NCBI RefSeq assembly: GCF_015351075.1 | Contig: NZ_JADKRS010000003.1 | Span: 1 to 64,000, forward strand | Direction: 5' to 3' | Source of the DNA: Clavibacter sp. VKM Ac-2873 | GTDB taxonomy: Bacteria; Actinomycetota; Actinomycetes; Actinomycetales; Microbacteriaceae | Length of the DNA stretch: 64,000 nt | Part shown: piece by piece, positions 54,426 through 63,133 of the stretch | How positions within the stretch are numbered: the stretch's first letter is position 1 | Layout of the letters: each line of letters opens with the position of its first letter | The notes under the pieces: generated by a model | Told to the model about the DNA's origin: nothing | Database searches by the model: none | The model's input: only the letters and a program-made list of their open reading frames with translations | Position numbers and translations under genes: made by a program

Positions 54426-55730
54426 TCAGGCGGCGTCGATCCGCGCGGGCGCCGCGTCCCGCTCGCGCCCGGCCGGTGCGGCGACGCCCGGCGCCGACGC
54501 ACCGGGCGGCACGTCCGGCGTCGCCGGGCGCCGCCGCGTCGGCCGGAACACCCACAGCTTGAACATCACGAAGCGCAGCACGGTCGCCACGAGGTTCGCC
54601 GCCGTCAGCACGAGGATCTCCACCTCGTGGCCGGCCCGGGGCGCCACGGCGTCGAGGATCACGAGCGACCCCGAGGTGATGCCCCACGCGAACGCGAACA
54701 CCACGAGCCCCTGCAGCTGCTGGCGCCCGGCCCCCGCGCGCCCGCGGAACCCGAACGTGAAGCGGCGGTTCAGCGCGGTGTTGCCGACGGTCGTGATCAG
54801 GAGCGTGAGGAAGTTCGCGCTCAGCGGGCCGACGTCCGGCCGGAGCAGGGCGTAGACGACCGCGTAGGCGATCGTCGAGAGGACCCCGACGGCGGCGAAC
54901 CGCACCACCTGCCCGCGGAGGCCGACGGGCGGCGCGACGAACGGGTGCCGGCCGATGGCGTCGTAGACGGGGTCGACCGGGATCCGGCCCGAGGAGAGGC
55001 CGCGGGACACGCGGAGCAGGCCGCGCAGGTCGTCGCGCGCGGTGGAGGCGATGTCGACGGAGGAGTCCGGGTCGTCCACCCAGTCGACGGGCACCTCGTG
55101 GATCCGCAGGCCGGCGTGCTCGGCCAGCACCAGCAGCTCGGTGTCGAAGAACCACGCGTCGTCCTCGACGAGCGGGAGCAGGTGCTCGGCGGCGACCCGC
55201 GTGATCGCCTTGAACCCGCACTGGGCGTCGGAGAAGGAGACGTTCATCGTGGTGCGCAGCAGCAGGTTGTAGGAGCGGGAGATGAACTCGCGCTTGCCGC
55301 CGCGGACCACCCGCGCGGATCCCGCCAGCCGGCTGCCGATCGCGATGTCGGAGTGGCCGGAGAGCAGCGACGCCACGAGCGGCTCGAGCGCGGCGAGGTC
55401 GGTGGAGAGGTCCTCGTCGACGTACACGAGCACGCGCGCGGGCGACGCCGACCACACCGCCTTGAGGGCGCGCCCCCGGCCCCGCCGCGGCAGGTGCACG
55501 GCGGTGACGCCGTCGAGCCGGCCGGCGAGCTCGTCGGCGATGCGCGCGGTGCCGTCGGTCGACGCGTTGTCGGCGATCGTGATCCGCCAGGTGCGCCGCA
55601 GCGACGCGCGGCAGAAGTCGTGCAGCCGCTCCACGTTCGCGGCGAGGGTGGCCTCCTCGTCGCAGCAGGGCACCACGATCTCGAGGTCGAGGTCGCGCGC
55701 CGGCTCGCGGCCGGCGGTTGCCCCGGTCAC
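54426..55730 (-). CDS. GT2 polyprenyl-sugar transferase fused to GtrA domain
   Basis: A 434-residue fusion. Residues ~15-255 form a DPM1-like GT2 domain: LEIVVPCCDEEATLAANVERLHDF, ITIADNASTDGT, VYVDEDLSTDLAAL, SRSYNLLLRTTMNVSFSDAQCGFKAI. The C-terminal ~140 residues form a GtrA-like four-segment membrane domain. It should make a polyprenyl-linked sugar and help flip it. It overlaps the upstream GT39 gene by 4 bases (GTGA). The pair matches B. subtilis YkcC/YkcB with an added GtrA domain. Confidence 0.92.
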   Translation of the reverse strand: MTGATAGREPARDLDLEIVVPCCDEEATLAANVERLHDFCRASLRRTWRITIADNASTDGTARIADELAGRLDGVTAVHLPRRGRGRALKAVWSASPARVLVYVDEDLSTDLAALEPLVASLLSGHSDIAIGSRLAGSARVVRGGKREFISRSYNLLLRTTMNVSFSDAQCGFKAITRVAAEHLLPLVEDDAWFFDTELLVLAEHAGLRIHEVPVDWVDDPDSSVDIASTARDDLRGLLRVSRGLSSGRIPVDPVYDAIGRHPFVAPPVGLRGQVVRFAAVGVLSTIAYAVVYALLRPDVGPLSANFLTLLITTVGNTALNRRFTFGFRGRAGAGRQQLQGLVVFAFAWGITSGSLVILDAVAPRAGHEVEILVLTAANLVATVLRFVMFKLWVFRPTRRRPATPDVPPGASAPGVAAPAGRERDAAPARIDAA

Positions 55731-57748
55731 CGCGCGCCCCCGAGGTCGTACACGTCCTGGCCGCCGACGGTCCGGGCGGTGAAGTTCGCGACGACCCAGT
55801 CGTGGATCGCCGACGACTCGGGGGCCTTCGCCGCGAAGCGCCCGGACTCCTGCCCCGTGTCCGCGGCGATGTAGTAGCCGATGTCGCCCGCGGCCACGTG
55901 CGCCTGGAACTGGGCGAGGGTCGGCGCCGGGTCGTGCGACCACCCGCCGATGGCCATCACGGACGTCCCCGTGTCGAGCTCGAGCTGCGCGGCGGACTGC
56001 GATCCGTCCACCGCGGCCGCCCACCTGCGGGATCCGGCCGCCTGCAGCAGCGCGTCGAGCTCCGGCGACCCGGCCACGTGGCTGCCGCCGGTGGGGCCCG
56101 CTGCTGGCCGGTCGTCGGATCCCCCGCCCTCCTCCGGCCCGCTCCCCTCGCGACCCGCGCCGCCGCCGGGCCGGTGCCCCGCGGTGCCCGCCGACGCCTC
56201 CGCCCCCACGTTCGGCGTGGATCCGGAATGCCCGACCGTCGTCGTGGCGAACGCGAACGCGCTCGTCCCGGCGAGCCCGAACAGCGCGCCCGCGAGCGCC
56301 CCCGCGGTCACGAGCCGACGGCGCGACGGGGCGCCCCCGACCAGCACCGCGAGCGCGGAGAGGAGGCCGCCGCCGAGCACCACCCAGCGGAGCCCGGGGA
56401 ACGCCGCGCCCTGCTCCGACAGGAGGATGCACGTCCAGACCGCCGTGCCGCCGACCATGGCCGCGAGGCCGACCCGGGCGAGGAGGCGATGCCGTTCCCC
56501 GACGAGGAGCACGCCGCCCGTCGCGACGAGCCCGCCGATCGCCGGCGCGAGGGCGACGGTGTAGTACGGGTGGATCGTGCCGGACATGAACGAGAACGTC
56601 ACGCCGGTCACCAGCAGCCAGCCGCCCCAGAGCATCAGCCCGGCCCGCGCGGGATCCGCCAGGGGGCGGCGCCGCAGGACCAGCAGGCCGACCGCGAGCG
56701 CCACGAGGGCCGCGGGCAGGAGCCACGAGATCTGCAGGGCGTTCTCGTCGGTGAAGAGCCGCTGCACGCCGGTCGCGCCGCCGAAGGAGCTGAAGCCGGG
56801 GAAGTCGCCTCCCGGCTCGGCGTGCGCGGCGCCCACGCCTCCCCCGCCGACGATCCGGCTGAGCCCGTTGTAGCCGAACGCGAGGTCGAGCACCGAGTCG
56901 TCGGTGGATCCGCCCACGTACGGCCGCGCGTCCGCCGGCCAGAGCGCGACCACGAGGACCCACCAGCCCGCGGAGACGACGACGGATCCGGTGGCGATCG
57001 CGAGACCGACCACGCGCTTCCGCCACGTGGCCCGCGCGGCCAGGAGGTAGACGAGGCCGAGCGCCGGCAGCACGAGGAAGCCCTGCAGCATCTTGGTGAG
57101 GAACGCGAAGCCGATCGCGACGCCCGCCAGCGCGATCCACCGCCAGCTGCCCCGGGGCAGCGCCCGGACCGTGCAGTAGGCGCCGGCGGTCATCAGCAGC
57201 ACGAGCAGCGCGTCCGGGTTGTCGAAGCGGAACATGAGCGCGGCGGCCGGGGTCGCCGCGACGACGGCCCCGGCGACGAGGCCGCCCGCGTCGGCCGCCG
57301 TGCGCCCGAGACCCGCGAGCGTGCGGCGCACCGTCGCCCAGGTGAGCGCCACCGTGCCGACGCCCATGAGCGCCTGCGGCACCAGGAGGCTCGTGCTGGA
57401 GAACCCGAGGATCCGGGCGGAGAGCCCCATCACCCACAGCGAGGCGGGCGGCTTGTCGACCGTGATGAAGCCCTGCGGGTCGAGGGATCCGAAGAAGAGG
57501 GCCGTCCACGACTTCGTGCCCGACTGCACCGCGGCCGCATAGAACGCGTTCGCGTACCCGGAGACGCTGAGGTCGCGCAGGTAGAGCACGGCGGTCACCG
57601 CGAGCAGCGCCCACAGCGCGGGGCGGAGCCAGCGCGCGTCCTCCCGGTCTCCGAGGAACGTGCGGGCGAGGAGGCCGCGGTGGCGGGCATCGGCGGGTGG
57701 GATGGGGGTCGGCGGGCGGTCGCCCACCGGGGCGGGGGAGGTCGTCAT
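55727..57748 (-). CDS. GT39 (ArnT/YkcB-like) membrane glycosyltransferase
   Basis: A 673-residue protein with about 12 membrane segments. The GT39 early loop is FFGSLDPQGFITVDKPPASLWVMGL with the catalytic Asp pair region, then MFRFDNPDALLVLLMTAGAYC. The middle of the protein has SFMSGTIHPYYTVALAPAIGGLV. A Gly/Ser-rich linker (about residues 545-580) leads to a small extracytoplasmic C-terminal domain. It would take sugars from the polyprenyl carrier made by the downstream GT2 gene and add them to an envelope target. The start is 7 bases after CAGACT. Confidence 0.92.
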   Translation of the reverse strand: MTTSPAPVGDRPPTPIPPADARHRGLLARTFLGDREDARWLRPALWALLAVTAVLYLRDLSVSGYANAFYAAAVQSGTKSWTALFFGSLDPQGFITVDKPPASLWVMGLSARILGFSSTSLLVPQALMGVGTVALTWATVRRTLAGLGRTAADAGGLVAGAVVAATPAAALMFRFDNPDALLVLLMTAGAYCTVRALPRGSWRWIALAGVAIGFAFLTKMLQGFLVLPALGLVYLLAARATWRKRVVGLAIATGSVVVSAGWWVLVVALWPADARPYVGGSTDDSVLDLAFGYNGLSRIVGGGGVGAAHAEPGGDFPGFSSFGGATGVQRLFTDENALQISWLLPAALVALAVGLLVLRRRPLADPARAGLMLWGGWLLVTGVTFSFMSGTIHPYYTVALAPAIGGLVATGGVLLVGERHRLLARVGLAAMVGGTAVWTCILLSEQGAAFPGLRWVVLGGGLLSALAVLVGGAPSRRRLVTAGALAGALFGLAGTSAFAFATTTVGHSGSTPNVGAEASAGTAGHRPGGGAGREGSGPEEGGGSDDRPAAGPTGGSHVAGSPELDALLQAAGSRRWAAAVDGSQSAAQLELDTGTSVMAIGGWSHDPAPTLAQFQAHVAAGDIGYYIAADTGQESGRFAAKAPESSAIHDWVVANFTARTVGGQDVYDLGGAR

Positions 57749-57928
57749 GGCGAGGAGTCTGGGGACGGGCGCCTCGCGTCCGCTGGTGGGGATCGAAGAG
57801 ATCCGTATGACCCGGCTGACGATCCGCCCGCGCACCGCGGGACGATGGTGAGGCACGCGCCGGGTCACGGGACGCGCGGGACCCGAGAACTCGCTCGACC
57901 GACCCGATGCGCGTGGGACCCTCGCTCC

Positions 57929-59434
57929 GTGCCCGCCGCCGAACGTCCCGCGCCCCTCCCCGTCCCCGTCGTCCACGCCGAGCTGGAGGGTCCGCACGAG
58001 ATCGAGCTGGTCGTCGGGGTCGGCTGCCGCGACGAGCCGCCCCACCTCGCGGGCATCACGCACCTCGCCGAGCACCTGCTCATGGTCCTCTCGGGCCCGG
58101 ATGCGACGGCGCGCAACGGCAGCACCCTCGACCGGAGCGTGGTCTTCTCGAGCGCGTCGGCCCGCGACGAGTGCGAGGACTCCATCCGGCGCATCTGCGA
58201 TGCCATCACCCACGTCGACCGGCTCACGGAGGAGCAGGTGGCGCGCGAGCTCGCGATCATCGAGATGGAGGACCCCCTGCGCTACGAGGGGCTCGCGCCC
58301 GGGCTCGCCACGATCCGCTTCGGCTACGCCGGACCCGGGCTCGTCGGCGCCGGGACGCCGGCCCTCGCCAGCGTCACCCGGGACGAGGTCGTCGCCTGGG
58401 TGCGCGAGAGGTTCACGGCCGACCGCGCCGTGGTCCTCGTCACCGGCCCGTGGGCGGTCGCGCCCGCGCTCGAGCTCCCCGCGCCGTCCGCCGGGCGCGT
58501 GCACCGCGCGTCGACGGCTCGCGGGACGACCACGCCGGTGGCGGTCCCGACGGAGCTCCCCGGCGTGGCGGCGTCCGTGGTCGTGCCCGCGACGGTGTCG
58601 CTCGCCCTCGACCACGCCCTCTCCGTCGACTGCCATCAGCGCCTCCGCATGGAGGAGGGCCTGACCTACACGGTCGACGTCCACGCATCGCGCATCGACG
58701 ACGACGCCGTGCAGCTCGACATCGTGGTCGGCGCCCCTCCGCAGCACGTGCGCGCGGCGACGGTCCAGACGGTCGCGCTCCTGCATTCGATCGCCGTGGA
58801 GGGGTTCTCGCCGCTCGGCATCGCCCGCGGTCGCTCGGACGCCCAGCTCCTCCTCGAGGCGCCGCGGCGCCTCATCCAGGCGCGCGCCTCGGAATCGGCG
58901 TCCGCCCTGCTCTTCGGCGACGACACGGTCGACGTCGAGGACCGGCTGCGGGCCGGTGCCGCCATGGACGGGGAGACGCTGCGCCGGGCCTGGGCGGAGG
59001 CGCTGCCCTCCCTCATCGTGATGTTCTCCGAGGAGGCGGACACGGGCGATCCCGAGGTCCTCGCGCGGGAGATCGGGATCCGGATCGACGACATGGCGCC
59101 CTCGCGCTCCCTCTCCCCCGAGGAGTTCGCGAGCGCCGTCCGCGGCCTGCGCACGTGGCGCAGCGGGATCGCCCCGTTCCCGGCGCGGAGCACGTTCGCC
59201 GTGGACGCCACGCGGCTCCTGATCCTCATGGACGGCCGGTCCTGGTCCATCGACCTGGAGCGCGTCGTCGTCGCGCTCGTCTCCGACGAGTCGGTGGTGC
59301 TGGTGTCGGAGGACGCGCGCCTGTTCCAGATCGGCACCCGCTCGCTCCGGCGCGCATCGGAGCTGGTCGAGGCCGTCGTCGACGCCGTGCGCGCGATCGC
59401 CCCCGAGCGCGTGCGCCGCCTCCCCTCGCGCTGA
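57929..59434 (+). CDS. M16-like (insulinase-fold) metallopeptidase
   Basis: A 501-residue soluble protein. The inverted zinc motif HLAEH (residues 45-49, in GITHLAEHLLMVLSGP) matches HxxEH of M16 peptidases. A Glu-rich helix (LTEEQVARELAIIEMEDPLRYEG, about 100-121) should supply the third ligand. The second half resembles an M16 C-terminal, non-catalytic domain. No signal peptide, so cytoplasmic. The GTG at 57929 is chosen for fit with the fold. The substrate is unknown. Confidence 0.8.
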   Translation: MPAAERPAPLPVPVVHAELEGPHEIELVVGVGCRDEPPHLAGITHLAEHLLMVLSGPDATARNGSTLDRSVVFSSASARDECEDSIRRICDAITHVDRLTEEQVARELAIIEMEDPLRYEGLAPGLATIRFGYAGPGLVGAGTPALASVTRDEVVAWVRERFTADRAVVLVTGPWAVAPALELPAPSAGRVHRASTARGTTTPVAVPTELPGVAASVVVPATVSLALDHALSVDCHQRLRMEEGLTYTVDVHASRIDDDAVQLDIVVGAPPQHVRAATVQTVALLHSIAVEGFSPLGIARGRSDAQLLLEAPRRLIQARASESASALLFGDDTVDVEDRLRAGAAMDGETLRRAWAEALPSLIVMFSEEADTGDPEVLAREIGIRIDDMAPSRSLSPEEFASAVRGLRTWRSGIAPFPARSTFAVDATRLLILMDGRSWSIDLERVVVALVSDESVVLVSEDARLFQIGTRSLRRASELVEAVVDAVRAIAPERVRRLPSR

Positions 59435-59451
59435 CCCGCACCGTCACGACG

Positions 59452-59488
59452 GACGGCCACCGGTCCCCTGCGGGATCCGGTGGCCGTC
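59452..59488. terminator. Bidirectional hairpin between convergent genes
   Basis: Arms 59452-59463 and 59477-59488 are perfect 12-bp complements. TCCC (59464-59467) and GGGA (59472-59475) extend the stem inward past one bulged base. Confidence 0.8.
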
Positions 59489-59506
59489 GTCATGCGAGGA
59501 GGCGGG

Positions 59507-59914
59507 TCAGCGCTTCTTCAGCGCCCCCGTCGACCAGAGCGCCAGCGCGATGAGCACCGGCTGGAAGAACAGGCGGCGGAAGCGCTTGGCGTCGGTGTCG
59601 AGGCCGAACGCGTCGCGCTTGTGGACGTACTGCGCGATGTTGCCCGGGAAGATCGCCGTGAAGAACGCGGCGGCCGCCCAGCCCGCGAGGCCGCGGCGCG
59701 AGCGCGCGAACAGCAGGGCCGAGCCGAGCGTGATCTCCGCCACGCCGGATCCGATGACGGTCACGTCCTCGGGCACCGGCAGCGACTTCGGGACCTGCGC
59801 GCGGAACTCCTCGCGCGCCACCGTGAGGTGCGAGACCCCGGCGAACGCGAGGAACGAGCCCAGCACCACGCGGGCGGCGGTGCGCGGCAAGGACGTGCGG
59901 GTGACGCCGGCCAT
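59507..59914 (-). CDS. DoxX-like membrane protein
   Basis: A 135-residue protein with four hydrophobic segments (AARVVLGSFLAFAGVSHLTV, VTVIGSGVAEITLGSALLFA, LAGWAAAAFFTAIFPGNIAQYV, LFFQPVLIALALWS). It resembles DoxX/DUF417-like proteins. The ATG overlaps the ohr stop by one base, so it is coupled to the peroxide-defence operon. Role unknown. Confidence 0.85.
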   Translation of the reverse strand: MAGVTRTSLPRTAARVVLGSFLAFAGVSHLTVAREEFRAQVPKSLPVPEDVTVIGSGVAEITLGSALLFARSRRGLAGWAAAAFFTAIFPGNIAQYVHKRDAFGLDTDAKRFRRLFFQPVLIALALWSTGALKKR

Positions 59915-60336
59915 CAGTCGTCCGAGACCGTGACGGTGACCTCGATGTTGCCGCGGGTCGCGTTCGAGTAGGGGCAGACCTGGTGGGCCTGGTCGGCGAG
60001 CTCCTGCGCGAGGTCGTGCTCGACCCCGGGGATGACGACCTCGAGGTGCACGGCGAGCTGGTAGCCGCCCTGCCCGTTGGATCCGATGCTCACGCGGCTG
60101 CCCACGCTGGAGTCGGCGATCTTCACCTTGCGCGCGCGGGCGACGCCCTGCAGCGCGGAGTGGAAGCACGCGGCGTAGCCGGCGGCGAACAGCTGCTCGG
60201 GGTTCGCGCCCTCGCCCGATCCGCCCATCTCCTTGGGGATGGAGAGGTCGAGCGCGAGGTCGCTGTCGCTGACGGCGACGCGGCCGTCGCGGCCGGCTCC
60301 CGTGGCGAGGGCCTCGGCGGTGTAGAGGGCGTCCAT
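59914..60336 (-). CDS. ohr: Organic hydroperoxide resistance protein (OsmC family)
   Basis: A 140-residue thiol peroxidase that reduces organic hydroperoxides. Catalytic Cys57 lies in YAACFHSAL and resolving Cys121 in VCPYSNATRGN. The Ohr segment NPEQLFAAGYAACF is clear. A GGAAGGAA ribosome site precedes the ATG. It lies downstream of its OhrR-type regulator and upstream of the DoxX gene. Confidence 0.95.
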   Translation of the reverse strand: MDALYTAEALATGAGRDGRVAVSDSDLALDLSIPKEMGGSGEGANPEQLFAAGYAACFHSALQGVARARKVKIADSSVGSRVSIGSNGQGGYQLAVHLEVVIPGVEHDLAQELADQAHQVCPYSNATRGNIEVTVTVSDD

Positions 60337-60411
60337 GTGGTTCCTTCCGTTCGTGGCCGCTCGTGGCGGCCGGTTCGCCGCGGCGGATGCGCGGCCGGTG
60401 GGTGGTGCGGA

Positions 60412-60948
60412 TCAGGGGGTGCGGGTGCGCGCCGACGCCTCGGCCGGCCGGGTCGCGGGGTGCGCGAGCGCCTCGGCCGTGGCGTCCTGCATGCCGGCGG
60501 TCAGCAGGTGCAGGGTGGCGAGGAGCTGGCGCGCGCGGTCGAGGTCGAGTCCCATGCCGCGGATGATCGCCGCGGGCACGTGCGCGAGCTCGGCCCGCAC
60601 CGTGCGTCCGCGCTCGGCGAGCGACACCGTGACCACGCGCTGGTCGGCGGAGATCCGGCGGCGGGCGATGAAGCCGGCCTCCTCCATGCGCGCGAGCAGC
60701 GGCGACAGCGTGCCCGAGTCGAGGTCGAGCTGCTGCCCGAGCTCGGTGACCGTGCGGTCGTCGCCCGACCACAGCAGCACCAGCACGAGGTACTGCGGGT
60801 AGGTGATGCCCCACGGCGCGAGGAGCGCGCGGTAGGCCTGCGTGGTCGACCGCGACGCCGTGTAGAGCGAGAAGCAGACCAGCTCGTCGGCGATGCGCGC
60901 GGGCGGCGCCGTCTCGTCGGCGGGGGCGCAGGGCTCGCGATCGGTCAT
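60412..60948 (-). CDS. ohrR: OhrR-type MarR-family peroxide sensor
   Basis: A 178-residue regulator. The sensing Cys25 lies in ELVCFSLYTASR, the OhrR signature. Tyr29 and the Tyr in GITYPQYLVL surround it. The winged helix is TVTELGQQLDLDSGTLSPLLARMEEAGFIARRRISADQR. Oxidation of Cys releases DNA and turns on ohr. The ATG is 6 bases after CAGGGT, with TTGCGC 17 bases further up, so the message is probably leaderless. Confidence 0.93.
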   Translation of the reverse strand: MTDREPCAPADETAPPARIADELVCFSLYTASRSTTQAYRALLAPWGITYPQYLVLVLLWSGDDRTVTELGQQLDLDSGTLSPLLARMEEAGFIARRRISADQRVVTVSLAERGRTVRAELAHVPAAIIRGMGLDLDRARQLLATLHLLTAGMQDATAEALAHPATRPAEASARTRTP

Positions 60949-60965
60949 GGGTCGACCCTGCCATG

Positions 60966-60990
60966 GAACAAGGTTGTGCGCAATTCATCT
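60966..60990. promoter_or_regulatory. OhrR operator/promoter
   Basis: The dyad ACAA-GG-TTGT (60968-60977) overlaps TTGTGCGCAA (60974-60983). It lies between the -35 TTGCGC and -10 CAGGGT of the minus-strand ohrR promoter. The AT-rich ACAA/TTGT arms suit an OhrR/MarR site. Confidence 0.65.
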
Positions 60991-61036
60991 CGGGCGATGC
61001 TCAGGCGGCCGGCACCGCCGCGTACCCTGGAGCGAC

Positions 61037-61399
61037 ATGATCACGAGACGAGAGGCCGCGCTGCGGCTGGGCATCCCGCTGGAGATGGCCACGCGCCACG
61101 GCATCCCGGGGCGCGTCCCCGAGTCCGAGATCGCGGCGATGGATGCGGATCCGCCCGCCTGGCTCGCGCAGTCCCGCGCCAACGCGACCGGCAAGCGGCC
61201 CGTCTGGGTGCAGCTCACGTGCGAGATCTGCGGCTTCACCGAGGCCGTGCGCCCGAAGAAGTGGTGGCCGGAGTTCTCCCACCTCTCCTGCGAGCGACAC
61301 TCCCCCGACGAGCTCCCCGAGCCCGCGCTCGGCCTCGCCCGCCGCGAGGTCGACGGGATCGGCAGCCGCTTCGTGGGCGTGGTGGACGAGCGGCCGTAG
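61037..61399 (+). CDS. Hypothetical protein with Cys/His zinc-ribbon-like motif
   Basis: A 120-residue protein. An N-terminal helix-turn-helix-like part (ITRREAALRLGIPLEMATRHGI) is followed by VQLTCEICGFTEAVRPKKWWPEFSHLSCERHSP, with CxxC and CxxH pairs that could hold zinc. It may bind DNA. The ATG is 8 bases after TACCCT. Divergent from ohrR. No family is recognised. Confidence 0.75.
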   Translation: MITRREAALRLGIPLEMATRHGIPGRVPESEIAAMDADPPAWLAQSRANATGKRPVWVQLTCEICGFTEAVRPKKWWPEFSHLSCERHSPDELPEPALGLARREVDGIGSRFVGVVDERP

Positions 61400-61458
61400 C
61401 CGCACGGACGCGGAACCGACCGGCCGGGGGACATCACGGGACCCCTCGCCCGGCCCGC

Positions 61459-62496
61459 TCAGACCTCGCGGGCGAGGGAGGCGAGCACCTCGCCGGCGGG
61501 ACGGTCATCCGCGAGCCGCCAACCGGTGCCGGCCCAGAGATGCACCGCGCTCGCGTCGCCGAGCGCGGCGGCCGCGGAACGGATCGGCCGGGTGAGGTGG
61601 TGGACGGCGGGGTACGCCGCCGGAGCGTCGGAGTCGTGATCCTCGACGAAGCGGTTGACCAGTGCGCGCGCGAGACGGCCCGTGAAGGCCCGCGTCAGGG
61701 CCGTGCGATCGAACACCGGATCGATCAGCGCGTCCTTGTGCACGCGTGACGCTCCGCTCTCCGGCGAGCGCAGCAGCACGGTGCCCACCGCGACCGCCGC
61801 CGCGCCCGCTCGGAGGGCCGGCGGGACCGCGCCCGGCGACGCCATGCCGCCCGCGCCGATCACGGGCAGCCCCGAGGATCGACGGACCTGCTCCACGAGA
61901 TCCGGCAGGGACAGCGCGGACGGGGCTCCCCGCGGGTCGATCACCCCGGAGTGCCCTCCCGCGTCGGCGGCCTGCACGACGAGCACGTCGACGCCGAGGT
62001 CCTCCGCTGCGCGCGCCTCCCCCGCGGATGTGACGGTCTGCACCGTGAGGGAGCCGCGAGCACGGAGGCTGCGGATGAGGTCCGCGGACGGGAGACCGAA
62101 CGTGAAGCTGACGAGCGGGACAGGGTCCGAGAGGAGGAGCTGGACCTTCTCCTCCCAGCGGTCGTCGTCCTCGTGGAGGTCGGGGAGCTCGAGCACCCCC
62201 AGCCGCTCGGCCGTCGGCCGCAGCGCCGCACGGTACCGATCGTGCTCGCGCACCGAGGCCCGGGAGGCGTGGGGCACGAACAGGTTCACGCCGAACACGG
62301 CCGTCCGCTCCCGGACCGCCTCGATCTGCGTCCTCAGCGCCTCGGGCGTGAGGTAGCCCGCGGCGAGCTGCCCGAAGTGCCCGGCCGTCGCGGCCGCGAT
62401 CACGAGCTCGGGGGTCGAGGCCCCGCCCGCCATGGGCGCGGCGAAGACCGGCGCGCGGTCCGCGAGGAGGCGAGGCAGGGGCACGGTCGCGGTCAC
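61459..62496 (-). CDS. Nitronate monooxygenase-like FMN enzyme
   Basis: A 345-residue TIM-barrel flavoprotein. Motifs are FAAPMAGGASTPELVIAAATAGHFGQLAAGYLTPE near the start, FGVNLFVPH, VVQAADAGGHSG with the catalytic His, and PVIGAGGMASPGAVPPALRAGAAAVAVGTVLL for phosphate binding of FMN. It oxidises alkyl nitronates such as propionate-3-nitronate, a plant and fungal toxin. A GGAGGAGG ribosome site precedes the GTG. Confidence 0.9.
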   Translation of the reverse strand: MTATVPLPRLLADRAPVFAAPMAGGASTPELVIAAATAGHFGQLAAGYLTPEALRTQIEAVRERTAVFGVNLFVPHASRASVREHDRYRAALRPTAERLGVLELPDLHEDDDRWEEKVQLLLSDPVPLVSFTFGLPSADLIRSLRARGSLTVQTVTSAGEARAAEDLGVDVLVVQAADAGGHSGVIDPRGAPSALSLPDLVEQVRRSSGLPVIGAGGMASPGAVPPALRAGAAAVAVGTVLLRSPESGASRVHKDALIDPVFDRTALTRAFTGRLARALVNRFVEDHDSDAPAAYPAVHHLTRPIRSAAAALGDASAVHLWAGTGWRLADDRPAGEVLASLAREV

Positions 62497-62581
62497 GGCC
62501 TCCTCCGCCCGATGAGGCGCGCCCCCCGCGTGTCGTGGACGCGCGGATCGGATCCGGCCGCGCCCCCGGTAGCCGGGCCGG

Positions 62582-62995
62582 TCACGCAGCCACGGTCGCG
62601 GTGCCCGCGTACGCCGGCCCGCCCTCGCGCAGCGCCGGGCAGTGCTCCGGCGTCGGGTGCAGGCAGACGTCGATGACCCGCTCGAGCTCCTCGCGCGCCC
62701 GCTCGAGCTCGGCGATGGCCGCGGTTATCCGGTCGCGCTCGGAGCGCAGCAGCGCGAGCGACTCGGGCGCCGCGACGCCGGTGTCGACGCTCGGGAGCAG
62801 CTGGCGGATCGTGCGGCTCGGGAGGCCCGCCGCGAACAGCTGCTGGATCAGCTGCACGCGCTCGACCGCGGCCTCCGGGTAGACGCGCTGGCCGCTCATC
62901 GTGCGCTCGGCCGGCAGCAGGCCCTGCTCCTCGTAGTACCGGAGCGCCCGCGTGCTCACGCCCGCGCGCCCCGCCACGTCGCCGATCCGCAGCAT
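62582..62995 (-). CDS. MerR-family regulator
   Basis: A 137-residue MerR protein. The winged helix is MLRIGDVAGRAGVSTRALRYYEEQGLLPAERTMSGQRVYPEAAVERV. A coiled-coil follows (SERDRITAAIAELERAREELERVIDVC), with Cys in VCLHP and HCP near the end that may sense metal or redox. The ATG at 62995 has a GAGGAC ribosome site. Divergent from an SDR gene whose promoter has a 20-base spacer with a central palindrome. Confidence 0.9.
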   Translation of the reverse strand: MLRIGDVAGRAGVSTRALRYYEEQGLLPAERTMSGQRVYPEAAVERVQLIQQLFAAGLPSRTIRQLLPSVDTGVAAPESLALLRSERDRITAAIAELERAREELERVIDVCLHPTPEHCPALREGGPAYAGTATVAA

Positions 62996-63050
62996 GCCGT
63001 CCTCGTCCCTCGTGGTGATGGTGGTGATCCTGTCGATCCGCCGGGCGGAC

Positions 63051-63082
63051 TTGCCCTTCACGTCGACGTCAACTCCTAGCGT
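63051..63082 (+). promoter_or_regulatory. MerR-type promoter with 20-base spacer and operator
   Basis: -35 TTGCCC (63051-63056) and -10 TAGCGT (63077-63082) are 20 bases apart, longer than the optimal 17. Within the spacer is TTCACGTCGACGTCAA (63057-63072), a palindrome with core ACGTCGACGT. MerR proteins activate such promoters by twisting the DNA. Confidence 0.75.
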
Positions 63083-63133
63083 AGGCCGCGCCGCACCGCG
63101 CGAACGACGCGGGCGGCAGGAGGAAGAGCACGC

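Noticed and set aside
55718-59434. Long plus-strand frame opposite the GT39 gene, continuing into the M16 gene
   Set aside because: Only the part from 57929 has protein-like features; upstream is an antisense shadow.
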